Of a stretch of 64,000 nt of DNA, positions 13,062-21,379 are shown in pieces (the first letter of the stretch is position 1; each line of letters opens with the position of its first letter). The position numbers and the translations under genes were made by a program. The stretch covers positions 1,798,001 to 1,862,000 of the forward strand of contig NZ_BLLN01000005.1 in the NCBI RefSeq assembly GCF_011170125.1, written 5' to 3'. This DNA comes from Streptomyces diastaticus subsp. diastaticus. GTDB lineage: Bacteria; Actinomycetota; Actinomycetes; Streptomycetales; Streptomycetaceae. The notes beneath the pieces were generated by a model that searched no databases, was not told the origin of the DNA, and worked only from the letters and a program-made list of their open reading frames with translations.

Positions 13062-13115
13062 CCGTTCGGGCGCGGCCCGGGTGAGGACGGCGGGGGGTCC
13101 GGGCAGGCTGGCGGT

Positions 13116-13889
13116 ATGGACACCGTGGTCTCCCGGGACGGCACGCCGATCGGCTACGAGCGACGGGGGGAGGGCCCGGCGCTGGTGCTGGTCGGCGGTG
13201 CGCTGACGACCGGGGAGCACGCGGCGCCGCTGGCCGAGCTGCTCGCCGGCTCCTTCACGGTGGTGACGTACGACCGGCGGGGGCGCGGCCGCAGCGGCGA
13301 CACGCGGCCCTACGAGGTGCGCCGCGAGGTGGAGGACCTCGCGGAGGTGATCCGCGCGGCGGGTCCGCCCGCCGCGCTGTACGGCGTCTCCTCGGGGGCG
13401 GCGCTGGCGCTGCACGCGGCGTCGGCGGGGCTGGAGGTGAGCCGCGTCGCGCTCTACGAGCCGCCGTTCACCGTCGGGGAGGCGGACCTCTCGCGGCGGG
13501 AGGCGTACCGCTCACGGCTGGTGGCGCTGCTGGCGGCGGACGACCGGGGCGGGGCGGTGGAGCTCTTCATGACGCACATCGGGCTGACGCCCGGGATGAT
13601 CGCCGGGGCCCGGCGGTCCCCGGCCTGGCCGGGCTTCGAGGCGGTCGCGCCGACCCTGGCCCACGACGACGAGGTGCTGGGGGACGGGGCGCCGCCGCCG
13701 GACCGGCTGGCCCTGGTCCGGGTGCCGGCTCTGGTGATGGCCGGTTCGGCGAGCCCGCCGGCGATGGCCGAGGCGGCGCGGGCGGTGGCCGGGGCGCTGC
13801 CGTACGGGGAGTACCGGGAGCTGGACGGGCAGACCCACGACGTGGCGCCGGAGGCGGTGGCCTCGGCGTTGCGGGAGTTCCTCCGGTGA
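13116..13889 (+). CDS. Alpha/beta hydrolase
   Basis: 257 residues, ATG 13116. Alpha/beta-hydrolase fold with the oxyanion region LVGGALTT, TYDRRGRGRSGD, nucleophile elbow YGVSSGAAL (G-x-S-x-G), and C-terminal catalytic histidine in DGQTHDV. It resembles the small soluble hydrolases of the haloperoxidase/MhpC type. Substrate is not predictable. It converges with mnmA across a long palindromic terminator. Confidence 0.85.
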   Translation: MDTVVSRDGTPIGYERRGEGPALVLVGGALTTGEHAAPLAELLAGSFTVVTYDRRGRGRSGDTRPYEVRREVEDLAEVIRAAGPPAALYGVSSGAALALHAASAGLEVSRVALYEPPFTVGEADLSRREAYRSRLVALLAADDRGGAVELFMTHIGLTPGMIAGARRSPAWPGFEAVAPTLAHDDEVLGDGAPPPDRLALVRVPALVMAGSASPPAMAEAARAVAGALPYGEYRELDGQTHDVAPEAVASALREFLR

Positions 13890-13892
13890 GCG

Positions 13893-13924
13893 GCGCGTGC
13901 GGCGGGGCGCCCCGCCGCACGCGC
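13893..13924. terminator. Perfect 32-bp palindrome between convergent genes
   Basis: Arms GCGCGTGCGGCGGGGC (13893-13908) and its exact complement (13909-13924). As RNA this folds to about 14 base pairs with a four-base loop on either strand. It starts four bases after the hydrolase stop and ends nine bases before the mnmA stop, so it is well placed as a two-way terminator. Confidence 0.75.
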
Positions 13925-13932
13925 CCGGCACG

Positions 13933-15078
13933 TCAGGCCGCCGGGACGGCTCCGGCGCGCCGGGTGGCGGCGATGGTGGCGGAGCCCACGACGCGGCTGC
14001 CGTCGTAGAGGACGACGGCCTGGCCGGGAGCGACACCGCGCACCGGCTCGTCGAAGTCGACGCTCAGCTCGCCGTCGCGCACCTCGGCGGTGACGGGGGT
14101 CTCCTCGCCGTGGGCGCGCAGCTGCGCCGTGTAGCGGCCGCCGCCGGCGGGCGGGGTGCCGCACCACCGGGGCCGGACGGCGGTGAGCCCGGTGACGTCG
14201 AGGGCGCCAGCGGGGCCGACGGTGACGGTGTTGTCGACCGGGGAGATGTCCAGGACGTAGCGGGGCTTGCCGTCGGGGGCCGGGGTGCCGATGCGCAGGC
14301 CCTTGCGCTGGCCGATGGTGTAGCCGTAGGCGCCCTCGTGGGTGCCGACCTTCTGCCCGGCCTCGTCGAGGATGTCGCCCTCGGCGGTGCCGAGACGTCC
14401 GGCGAGGAAGCCGCGGGTGTCGCCGTCGGCGATGAAGCAGATGTCGTGGCTGTCGGGCTTCTTGGCGACGGCCAGGCCCCGCCGCTCGGCCTCGGCGCGG
14501 ATCTCGTCCTTGGTGGTGAGGGTGTCGCCGAGCGGGAAGAGGGCGTGCGCGAGCTGCCGCTCGTCGAGGACGCCGAGGACGTAGCTCTGGTCCTTGGCCA
14601 TGTCGGAGGCGCGGTGCAGTTCGCGGGAGCCGTCCTCGCGGGTGACGACGGTGGCGTAGTGGCCGGTGCAGACGGCGTCGAAGCCGAGGGCGAGGGCCTT
14701 GTCGAGGAGGGCCGCGAACTTGATCTTCTCGTTGCACCGCAGGCACGGGTTGGGGGTGCGGCCGGCCTCGTACTCGGCGACGAAGTCCTCCACCACGTCC
14801 TCGCGGAAGCGTTCGGCGAGGTCCCAGACGTAGAAGGGGATGCCGATCACGTCGGCGGCGCGGCGGGCGTCGCGGGAGTCCTCGATGGTGCAGCAGCCGC
14901 GCGCGCCGGTCCGGAAGGACTGCGGGTTGGCGGAGAGCGCCAGGTGGACCCCGGTCACGTCGTGGCCTGCTTCGGCGGCGCGGGCGGCGGCGACGGCGGA
15001 GTCCACACCGCCGGACATCGCTGCGAGCACCCTCAGGGGGCGCGGCGGGTTCTCGGTGCGCGGGGAGGTCTCAGTCAT
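13933..15078 (-). CDS. mnmA: tRNA-specific 2-thiouridylase
   Basis: 381 residues from ATG 15078. MnmA activates U34 of Lys, Glu and Gln tRNAs with ATP and inserts sulfur. Seen: PP-loop SGGVDS at 22-27; catalytic Cys C112 in [12 protein letters not shown]; second catalytic Cys C214 in SHDICFI; and a C-terminal beta-barrel domain. A nearby class V cysteine desulfurase (15871-17040) is the likely sulfur donor, the arrangement known from Bacillus YrvO-MnmA. Divergent from the amidase gene. Confidence 0.96.
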   Translation of the reverse strand: MTETSPRTENPPRPLRVLAAMSGGVDSAVAAARAAEAGHDVTGVHLALSANPQSFRTGARGCCTIEDSRDARRAADVIGIPFYVWDLAERFREDVVEDFVAEYEAGRTPNPCLRCNEKIKFAALLDKALALGFDAVCTGHYATVVTREDGSRELHRASDMAKDQSYVLGVLDERQLAHALFPLGDTLTTKDEIRAEAERRGLAVAKKPDSHDICFIADGDTRGFLAGRLGTAEGDILDEAGQKVGTHEGAYGYTIGQRKGLRIGTPAPDGKPRYVLDISPVDNTVTVGPAGALDVTGLTAVRPRWCGTPPAGGGRYTAQLRAHGEETPVTAEVRDGELSVDFDEPVRGVAPGQAVVLYDGSRVVGSATIAATRRAGAVPAA

Positions 15079-15139
15079 AGCCCGTCCAGGGTACGGGGGC
15101 GCGGGAACGAATGTCCCTCGCGTAGGCGTTGGGGCAGGC

Positions 15140-15859
15140 GTGGGCAACGGGAATCACAGCGCGGGCGCAGGCGCGGACGGCGGACGGGGCGCGCGGCGCC
15201 GCACGGTCCGGCGGCGGTCGGTGCTGATCGGCGCCGCGGTGGCGGCGGCCACGGGCGGCGTGCTGGCGCGGGAGCGGCTGGGCGGCCTGTGGTACCAGCT
15301 GCCGGGGGTGTCCAAGCCGCGGGTGGAGGGGGCGGTGGACTACGCGAAGGCCGAGTGGGTCGCGGCCTCCGAGGCGAACTGGCGCCGGGCGGACCGCCCC
15401 GACGACTTCACCGTGGACCGCGTGATCGTCCACGTGGTGCAGGGCAGTTACGCGGTGGCGCTCAAGGTCTTCCAGGACCCGGCGCACCGCGCGGCCACGC
15501 ACTACGTGGTCGGCAAGGACGGCAGGGTGGCGCAGCTCATCCGCGAGCTGGACGTGGCCTACCAGGCGGGCAACCGCGAGTACAACGAGCGCGCGGTCGG
15601 CATCGAGCACGAGGGCTTCGTGGACCGTCCGCAGGACTTCACGGGGGCGATGTACGAGAGCTCGGCGCGGCTGACCGCCGACATCTGCCTGCGCCACTCG
15701 ATACCCGTGGACCGTACGCACATCATCGGCCACGTCGAGGTGCCCGGCACCGACCACACCGACCCGGGGCCGCACTGGGACTGGGACCGCTACCTGCGGC
15801 TGGTGCGGACGGCCAAGAAGCGGCTGGAGCGCGAGCGCGACCGGGACGAGCGGGCCTAG
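15140..15859 (+). CDS. N-acetylmuramoyl-L-alanine amidase (amidase_2 type)
   Basis: 239 residues from the GTG at 15140; an alternative GTG lies further in, just before the hydrophobic segment. An Arg-rich N-terminus and the hydrophobic segment [16 protein letters not shown] suggest a Tat-like signal or membrane anchor. The amidase fold follows: RVIVHVVQG with zinc ligand His, [17 protein letters not shown], and [22 protein letters not shown] with the second His and final Asp-Pro-Gly. It would cut the amide bond between MurNAc and L-Ala. It converges with the cysteine desulfurase gene, 11 bases apart. The start is the uncertain part. Confidence 0.85.
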   Translation: MGNGNHSAGAGADGGRGARRRTVRRRSVLIGAAVAAATGGVLARERLGGLWYQLPGVSKPRVEGAVDYAKAEWVAASEANWRRADRPDDFTVDRVIVHVVQGSYAVALKVFQDPAHRAATHYVVGKDGRVAQLIRELDVAYQAGNREYNERAVGIEHEGFVDRPQDFTGAMYESSARLTADICLRHSIPVDRTHIIGHVEVPGTDHTDPGPHWDWDRYLRLVRTAKKRLERERDRDERA

Positions 15860-15870
15860 GACCTGCCCGG

Positions 15871-17040
15871 TCAGCTCAGTCCGGCGGCGCGGGCCCGCTC
15901 CACGGCCGGGCCGATCGCCCTGGCGACGGCGTCGACGTCGGTGCGGGTCGAGGTGTGGCCGAGCGAGAAGCGCAGCGTGCCCCGGGCCAGGCCGGGCGGG
16001 GTGCCCGTGGCGAGCAGGACGTGGCTGGGCTGGGCGACCCCGGCGGTGCAGGCCGAGCCGGTGGAGCACTCGATGCCCTGGGCGTCCAGGAGCAGCAGCA
16101 GGGAGTCGCCCTCGCAGCCGGGGAACGTGAAGTGGGCGTTGGCGGGCAGCCGTCCGGCGGGGTCGGGGTCGCCGCCGAGGATCGCGTCGGGGACGGCGGC
16201 GCGCACGGCCGTGACCAGGTCGTCGCGGAGCGCGCCGATCTGCTCGGCGAAGCGGGGGCGGCGTTCGGCGGCGAGCCGTCCGGCGACGGCGAAGGAGGCG
16301 ATGGCGGGTACGTCGAGGGTGCCGGAGCGCACGTGCCGCTCCTGCCCGCCGCCGTGCAGGACGGGGACGGGCGTGTACTGGCGGCCCAGGAGGAGCGCGC
16401 CGATGCCGTAGGGGCCGCCGATCTTGTGGCCGCTGACGGTGGCGGCGGCCAGGCCCGAGGTGTCGAAGTCCAGCGGGAGCTGGCCGAACGCCTGGACGGC
16501 GTCGGCGTGCAGCGGGATCTCGTACTCGGCGGCGACGGCGGCCAGTGCGGCGACGGGCTGGACGGTGCCGATCTCGTTGTTGGCCCACATGACGGTGGCG
16601 AGCGCGACGTCGTGCGGGTTCCGGACGAGCGCCTCGCGCAGCGCCTCGGGGTGGACCCGGCCGAGGGTGTCGACCGGCAGGTACTCGACCGTGGCGCCCT
16701 CGTGCTCGCCGAGCCAGTGCACCGCGTCGAGCACGGCGTGGTGCTCCACGGGGCTGGCCAGCACGCGGGTGCGGCGCGCATCGGCGGCGCGGCGGGCCCA
16801 GTACAGACCTTTGACGGCGAGGTTGTCGGCCTCCGTGCCGCCACCGGTGAGCACCACCTCGCTGGGCCGGGCGCCCAGCGACTCGGCGAGGGTCTCCCGG
16901 GCCTCCTCGGCACTGCGCCGGGCTCTGCGCCCGGCCGCGTGCAGCGAGGAGGCGTTGCCGGTACGGGTGAGCTGGGCGGACAGCGCCTCGACGGCTTCGG
17001 GGAGCATCGGGGTCGTCGCGGCGTGGTCGAGATAGGCCAT
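15871..17040 (-). CDS. Cysteine desulfurase (class V aminotransferase)
   Basis: 389 residues, ATG 17040. PLP enzyme converting cysteine to alanine and enzyme-bound persulfide. Seen: YLDHAATTP at the N-terminus, PLP lysine K206 in [15 protein letters not shown], and catalytic C331 in [10 protein letters not shown]. This NifS/IscS-type protein is close to mnmA, on the same strand with the amidase between, so it is probably the sulfur donor for tRNA thiolation; a broader role in Fe-S assembly is possible. 572 non-coding bases precede it. Confidence 0.95.
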   Translation of the reverse strand: MAYLDHAATTPMLPEAVEALSAQLTRTGNASSLHAAGRRARRSAEEARETLAESLGARPSEVVLTGGGTEADNLAVKGLYWARRAADARRTRVLASPVEHHAVLDAVHWLGEHEGATVEYLPVDTLGRVHPEALREALVRNPHDVALATVMWANNEIGTVQPVAALAAVAAEYEIPLHADAVQAFGQLPLDFDTSGLAAATVSGHKIGGPYGIGALLLGRQYTPVPVLHGGGQERHVRSGTLDVPAIASFAVAGRLAAERRPRFAEQIGALRDDLVTAVRAAVPDAILGGDPDPAGRLPANAHFTFPGCEGDSLLLLLDAQGIECSTGSACTAGVAQPSHVLLATGTPPGLARGTLRFSLGHTSTRTDVDAVARAIGPAVERARAAGLS

Positions 17041-17612
17041 GGTGGGCCCGATTCTACGAGCCCGCGCGGGCCCGGTGGACAGCGAGGCGCCGTGGTCCGG
17101 CCCACCCCGGTCCCGGCCTCGGCGCCCGCCGGGCAGCGGCACGGACCCGGCGGTTCCCCGCAGGCGGCCCCGCGGGCCCGCGGGGCCGGTTCCGGCGCGG
17201 GCGGCGACCCGGCCTTCGGAGTCATCGGCGTAGCCGCCACGGGCGGCCGGGGGGGAAACAGCGGAGCCCCGCGCGCCGGGCCCGTACCGGCCCCCGGCAC
17301 CCGCGTTCCCCGGGCGGGGCGCCACCACCGCGTACGATCCCGTCCCGGCCCGCCAGGCCTCCGGGGCGGGGCCCGTGGACGAGCCGCCCGGAGCCGTCCG
17401 GCGACTCCGCGCCGTCCGGCGGGAAACCGCCGGGCACGTGGGAGCGGACCCCGCCTGCGCCACGCCGCCCGCGGGCGGCGTGGGACGCGCGCGGCGTGGG
17501 ACGCGCGCGAAGGCCGGTCGACGCACCGGCGAAGCCCAGGGCGGCCAGCCACTGTGGCCGGTTCCGGCGCACCGGGCCCAGGGGGCTCAGGGGCGCACCC
17601 GCGCCCCCCGCC
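17041..17612. other. Long GC-rich intergenic region
   Basis: 572 bases between the cysteine desulfurase start and the thioesterase stop. Open frames across it are low in hydrophobic residues and have no ribosome sites; I do not accept any as a gene. It must contain the desulfurase promoter. The only clear structure is a small tandem duplication at 17477-17508. Confidence 0.5.
17477..17508. repeat. Two-copy tandem repeat, 16-bp unit
   Basis: GGCGTGGGACGCGCGC occurs twice head to tail (17477-17492, 17493-17508). Non-coding. Confidence 0.85.
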
Positions 17613-18464
17613 TCAGCTCAGCCGGGCGCGGGCCAGTTGGCGGGACTGGGCGACGAGGCGGTCGGCGCTGTCCCAGACCTCGGCGTCCTCCTCCAGGAAA
17701 CCGCCGGCGAGGTTGCGGGTGGTGATGGCGACGCGGAGCGGGCCGGGGGCCGGGCGGCAGCGGATGTGGACGGTCAGCTCGACGGTGGGGACCCAGCCCT
17801 TGAGGCCCAGTTCGAAGGCGGTGGGGGGCAGGGCGTCCACGGCGAGGAGGAGGGAGAGCGGGTCGGCGTCCCGGCCGTCGGCGAGGCCGAACCAGGCACG
17901 CATCTCGCCCTTGCCGCTGGGCGCGCCGAGGGCCCAGCCGAGGGTGGCGGGGTCGATCTTCAGCCAGAGCCGGTCGGCGATGGCGGAGCTGCCCTCGATG
18001 GGCCGCTGGTCGGGGGCGTCCTGGGCGCCGAAGCAGTGCTCGGCCGGCGGGAGGCCGGGCGGCGTGGCGGTGGTCCGCACGTCGTCGGGGAGGACGTCGA
18101 GGTCGCCGTAGGAGGCGAGGACGCGGATGCGCTCGACCTCGTTGCCGTCGGCGTCGGTCTGGTACAGGGACGCCTGCCCGGTGGAGAGGGTCCGGCCGGT
18201 GCGGACGGTCTCGGTCCGGATGGTGGCCGGGCCCGCCTGGGAGGCCGTCAGGTAGTACGCGGAGACGGTGAACGGGTCCGGGTGCGGCAGGGCGTCGGCC
18301 AGGGCGCGGCCGAGGGTCGCCAGCAGGTAACCGCCGTTGACGGCGGAGATGATCGTCCAGCCCGCGGAGAGTTCGGTGTCGTAGACGCCGGGGGCGCGGA
18401 GGGTGACGGCCGTGTCGCGGTCGAATTCGCTGTCACCGATGGTTGCCTGTGCTGCCTGAGCCAT
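17613..18464 (-). CDS. Acyl-CoA thioesterase-like protein (double hotdog)
   Basis: 283 residues from ATG 18464. Two hotdog halves: residues about 20-120 (AGWTIISAVNGGYLLATLGRA, the hot-dog helix) and about 170-280. It matches the TesB-like/acyl-CoA thioesterase families that hydrolyse acyl-CoA. A strong inverted repeat sits about 20 bases upstream of the start, so a repressor, perhaps TetR-type, may control it. No neighbour points to a particular acyl chain. Confidence 0.85.
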   Translation of the reverse strand: MAQAAQATIGDSEFDRDTAVTLRAPGVYDTELSAGWTIISAVNGGYLLATLGRALADALPHPDPFTVSAYYLTASQAGPATIRTETVRTGRTLSTGQASLYQTDADGNEVERIRVLASYGDLDVLPDDVRTTATPPGLPPAEHCFGAQDAPDQRPIEGSSAIADRLWLKIDPATLGWALGAPSGKGEMRAWFGLADGRDADPLSLLLAVDALPPTAFELGLKGWVPTVELTVHIRCRPAPGPLRVAITTRNLAGGFLEEDAEVWDSADRLVAQSRQLARARLS

Positions 18465-18484
18465 GCCGGCCACGCTACACGGGC

Positions 18485-18504
18485 AAGCTACTGAGCGGTA
18501 GCTT
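18485..18504 (-). promoter_or_regulatory. Inverted-repeat operator candidate upstream of the thioesterase
   Basis: AAGCTAC at 18485-18491 and GTAGCTT at 18498-18504 are exact complements around TGAGCG. The 20-bp site ends 21 bases before the thioesterase ATG, where a repressor would block transcription. Its shape fits TetR-family operators; the regulator is not in the window. Confidence 0.55.
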
Positions 18505-18616
18505 TCCGGTGTGACATCTGTGTGACGCGCACCGGCCCAGGCCGGGACACGCCACGGCGCCCGCCGCGGCCGAGGTGGCCGTGGCGGGCGCCGGGTGCCG
18601 TGGTGCGGGGCGGGGC

Positions 18617-19384
18617 TCAGATGCCGCAGCTGGGGGCCGACCAGAAGCGGCCGCCGCCACCCGCGACGTGGGTGTGGTCGTCGTGGCCGGGGTAGCCCGG
18701 GCCGAGGATCTCGGTGAAGCCGTGGTTCCGGGCGGCCTTGGCCAGCGCGCAGAAGCCCTGCGACCCGGCACCCAGGTCGGCCGCGTGGCCGTACAGGTGC
18801 CGGCTGTTGGTGGCGCCGCCGACGTTGCTGTTGCAGGTGACGCTGCGGAAGCCGCCGTTCACGGTGATCGGCTTGTCGCCCATGGCGTGCCGCATGGCCT
18901 GGAGCTTCCACATGGTGACCAGGGCGTTGGCGCGTGCGGTGGCGGCGGAGACCTTGCCGCCGGACCAGTCCGAGTTGCAGCGGTTCAGCTCGGCGTAGGT
19001 GAAGTTCACGGGCGTGCAGTCGTCGTCCTGCAGCTGGTAGATCTTGCTGAAGGTCGCGGGCCCGGCGACGCCGTCGGCGGCGAGGCCGTAGGCGGACTGG
19101 AAGCGCTGCACGGCCGCCTTGGTGGCGGGCCCGAACTGCCCGTCGATGGCGATCTGGCTGCCGGTACCCGGGTACCCGGCGACGCGGATCTGGAGCTGGC
19201 GCACCGCTTCGCCGGAGGAGCCCTCGCTGAGGGTGCCGCTCCAGGTGTAGCAGCCGTCTGCGGCACCGACGTCCTTGGCGGCGGGGGCCGTCGCGGTGGG
19301 GGCGGCGACGGCGGAGACGGGGGCGAACGCGAGACCGGCCCCCATGAGGGCCGACAGCAGAAGTCTGATGGGGCGTGAGCGCAT
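18617..19384 (-). CDS. Secreted zinc D-alanyl-D-alanine carboxypeptidase (peptidase M15)
   Basis: 255-residue precursor, ATG 19384 behind GAGGTGG. Signal peptide ends around ASP-type cleavage near residue 28-42 (FAPVSAVAA). A peptidoglycan-binding domain (about 50-118; QLQIRVAGYPG ... DGQFGPATKAAVQRFQ) precedes the M15A catalytic domain. Zinc ligands H196 (SRHLYGH), D203 and H239 (DHTH) equal H154, D161 and H197 of the mature Streptomyces albus G enzyme if cleavage is after residue 42. It trims D-Ala from peptidoglycan stem peptides outside the cell. Close similarity to the albus G protein is from memory. Confidence 0.95.
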   Translation of the reverse strand: MRSRPIRLLLSALMGAGLAFAPVSAVAAPTATAPAAKDVGAADGCYTWSGTLSEGSSGEAVRQLQIRVAGYPGTGSQIAIDGQFGPATKAAVQRFQSAYGLAADGVAGPATFSKIYQLQDDDCTPVNFTYAELNRCNSDWSGGKVSAATARANALVTMWKLQAMRHAMGDKPITVNGGFRSVTCNSNVGGATNSRHLYGHAADLGAGSQGFCALAKAARNHGFTEILGPGYPGHDDHTHVAGGGGRFWSAPSCGI

Positions 19385-19430
19385 GTGGGGGGCCACCTCT
19401 TCTTGATCCGTGGTGCCGGACAGGCCCCTG

Positions 19431-19459
19431 AGACTGGCCGCGGCCCGCCCGATTGTCAA
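19431..19459 (-). promoter_or_regulatory. Candidate promoter of the M15 carboxypeptidase gene
   Basis: On the reverse strand TTGACA (19459-19454) and CAGTCT (19436-19431) are 17 bases apart, close to the TTGAC/TAGNNT pattern of housekeeping Streptomyces promoters. The start codon is 47 bases downstream. Confidence 0.5.
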
Positions 19460-19475
19460 GAACTCGTCAAATCCT

Positions 19476-19514
19476 TGGGCCCGGCCCCCGTCCCCCGGGC
19501 CCACGCCGGGCCCA
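19476..19514 (-). terminator. Hairpin directly after the TRIC channel gene
   Basis: TGGGCCCGGC (19476-19485) pairs with 19505-19514 over a 19-base loop. It starts right after the channel gene's stop codon. Confidence 0.55.
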
Positions 19515-20186
19515 TCAGGTCGTGGCCTCGTCCACCTCCACCCCGGAGGAGCGCCGGTTCCAGGCGCGCGGTGCCCGCCAGTGGTAGCGCATCGCCAGCA
19601 GCCGCAGCGCGAAGGCGGTGAGCGCCGCCACCCCGGCGGTGAACGGGTTGAGCGCGTCGAACCGGATGCACAGCACCACCATGGCCGCACCGACCATGGC
19701 CGGGACGGCGTACAGGTCACGGTCCCAGCGCAGCAGGGAGGGCACCTCGTTGGCGAGTACGTCGCGCAGGACTCCCCCGCCGACCGCCGTGGCCAGCCCC
19801 AGCGCGGCCGAGGCGGTCAGCCCGAGCCCGTAGGTGTAGGCCTTGGTGGTGCCGATGACGCAGAACAGGCCGAGCCCGGCCGCGTCGAAGACGTTGACCG
19901 CGCTCTGGATGCGCTCGACGTGCGGGTGGAGGAAGAAGACCAGCAGCGCGGCGCCGAGCGGGGTGATGAAGTACCCGAGGTCGGTGAAGGCCGCCGGGGG
20001 CAGCGCCCCGATGACCACGTCGCGGAAGAGTCCGCCGCCGAGCGCCGTGACCTCGGCCAGCATCGCGATGCCGAAGATGTCGAAGTTCTTCCGGACGGCG
20101 AGCAGCGCACCGGAGATCGCGAAGACGAAGATCCCCATGAGGTCGAGGGTGTGCTGGACGGTCGGGGTGAAGAATTGCTGGAACAC
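19515..20186 (-). CDS. TRIC/UPF0126 family membrane channel
   Basis: 223 residues with seven hydrophobic segments in two repeated halves, each with a glycine-rich kink: ALGGGLFRDVVIG near residue 49 and AVGGGVLRDVL near 140. This duplicated GGG(L/V)xRD pattern is the hallmark of prokaryotic TRIC proteins, homologues of the animal trimeric intracellular cation channels that conduct potassium. A short hydrophilic C-terminal tail is present. ATG 20186. It stands alone downstream of the peptide transporter operon, from which a hairpin separates it. Confidence 0.9.
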   Translation of the reverse strand: MFQQFFTPTVQHTLDLMGIFVFAISGALLAVRKNFDIFGIAMLAEVTALGGGLFRDVVIGALPPAAFTDLGYFITPLGAALLVFFLHPHVERIQSAVNVFDAAGLGLFCVIGTTKAYTYGLGLTASAALGLATAVGGGVLRDVLANEVPSLLRWDRDLYAVPAMVGAAMVVLCIRFDALNPFTAGVAALTAFALRLLAMRYHWRAPRAWNRRSSGVEVDEATT

Positions 20187-20242
20187 CCTGTATTTCTACT
20201 GGGTCCCCCGCCGGCGCGGCGGACCCGGTCGCGCGAGAGCGC

Positions 20243-20284
20243 GTGGCGCCCGCCTCCGCTCGCGGGAGCGGTGACGGGCGCCAC
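20243..20284 (-). terminator. Terminator of the peptide ABC transporter operon
   Basis: GTGGCGCCCG (20243-20252) pairs with 20275-20284, and inside it CCGCTC (20256-20261) pairs with GAGCGG (20266-20271). It lies 22 bases after the dppF stop. Confidence 0.6.
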
Positions 20285-20305
20285 GGGCACACGGGCGCGG
20301 CGGGA

Positions 20306-21379
20306 CTACTCGGCCGCAGCCTCGACGACCCGGTCGGTCATCTCCTCGCGGGTGGCCGGGACCACCGAGGCGGCGGTGCGCTCCACGGTCCCGGCGGCGA
20401 TCTCGGCCGCGAAGTGGCAGGCCACCTTGTGGCCGCCGCCCACGTCCTTCAGCACCGGTCGCTCGGTGGCGCAGAGGGTGTCCTGCGCCCACGGGCAGCG
20501 GGTGTGGAAACGGCAGCCCGCCGGCGGGTTGGCGGGCGAGGGCAGGTCGCCGGTGAGCAGGATGCGCTCGCGGCGGTCCTCCACCTCCGGGTCGGGCACC
20601 GGCACGGCCGACATGAGGGCCTTGGTGTACGGGTGCCTCGGCTCGGCGTAGAGGGCGTCGCTGGGTGCCTCCTCGACCAGGGAGCCGAGGTACATCACGC
20701 CGATGACGTCCGAGATGTGCCGGACCACCGCGAGGTCGTGGGCGATCACCAGGTAGGTGAGGCCCAGCGACTCCTGGAGTTCCTCCAGCAGGTTGATGAC
20801 CTGCGCCTGGATGGAGACGTCCAGCGCCGAGACGGGCTCGTCGCAGATGATCACGTCGGGCTCCAGGACCAGCGCGCGGGCGATGCCGATGCGCTGGCGC
20901 TGGCCGCCGGAGAACTCGTGCGGGTAGCGCGAGAGGGCGTTGGCCGGGAGCCCCACCTTGGTCAGGATGTCCCGGATCTTCTCGCGCCGCTCCTCGCGGG
21001 TGCCGCCGATGCCGTGCGCGGCCATGCCCTCGGAGAGGATCGACTCGATGTTCTGCCGGGGGTTGAGGCTGCCCAGCGGGTCCTGGAAGACCATCTGGAG
21101 ACGGCGGCGGAAGGTCCGCATCTCCTTGGCCGGCAGCTTCGCGAGGTCGGTGCCGTCGAAGTTGACCGAGCCGTCGGTGATCTCGACCAGCCGCAGCACG
21201 GAGCGGCCCAGCGTCGTCTTGCCGCAGCCGGACTCGCCGACCAGGCCGTACGTCTGGCCCTCCTCGACCTGGAGGGAGACGCCGTCGACCGCGTAGACGT
21301 GGCCGACGGTCCGGTCGAAGACCAGGCCCTTCTTGACCGGGAAGTGGACCTTCACATCGTCCAGTTCGAGCAGGCTCAT
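20306..21379 (-). CDS. dppF: Peptide ABC transporter ATPase, DppF/OppF type
   Basis: 357 residues, ATG 21379 overlapping the dppD stop (ATGA). Walker A GESGCGKTT, Q-loop MVFQDPLGSLNP, signature FSGGQRQRIGIARAL, Walker B VIICDEPVSALD and switch His in IAHDLAVV are all intact. The C-terminal oligopeptide transporter extension has a CPWAQDTLC-type cysteine cluster (C-H-x-R-C-P ... C ... C), which in relatives can bind an Fe-S centre. Last gene of the operon. It energises uptake with DppD. Confidence 0.93.
   Translation of the reverse strand: MSLLELDDVKVHFPVKKGLVFDRTVGHVYAVDGVSLQVEEGQTYGLVGESGCGKTTLGRSVLRLVEITDGSVNFDGTDLAKLPAKEMRTFRRRLQMVFQDPLGSLNPRQNIESILSEGMAAHGIGGTREERREKIRDILTKVGLPANALSRYPHEFSGGQRQRIGIARALVLEPDVIICDEPVSALDVSIQAQVINLLEELQESLGLTYLVIAHDLAVVRHISDVIGVMYLGSLVEEAPSDALYAEPRHPYTKALMSAVPVPDPEVEDRRERILLTGDLPSPANPPAGCRFHTRCPWAQDTLCATERPVLKDVGGGHKVACHFAAEIAAGTVERTAASVVPATREEMTDRVVEAAAE

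Noticed and set aside
17041..17612. Possible non-coding RNA in the long gap upstream of the cysteine desulfurase
   Set aside because: Only generic GC-rich pairing and a 16-bp duplication are visible; no conserved RNA motif could be recognised.
17375..17725. A 116-codon frame in the GC-rich gap before the cysteine desulfurase
   Set aside because: No ribosome site, no recognisable family, and it runs into the antisense of the thioesterase gene.
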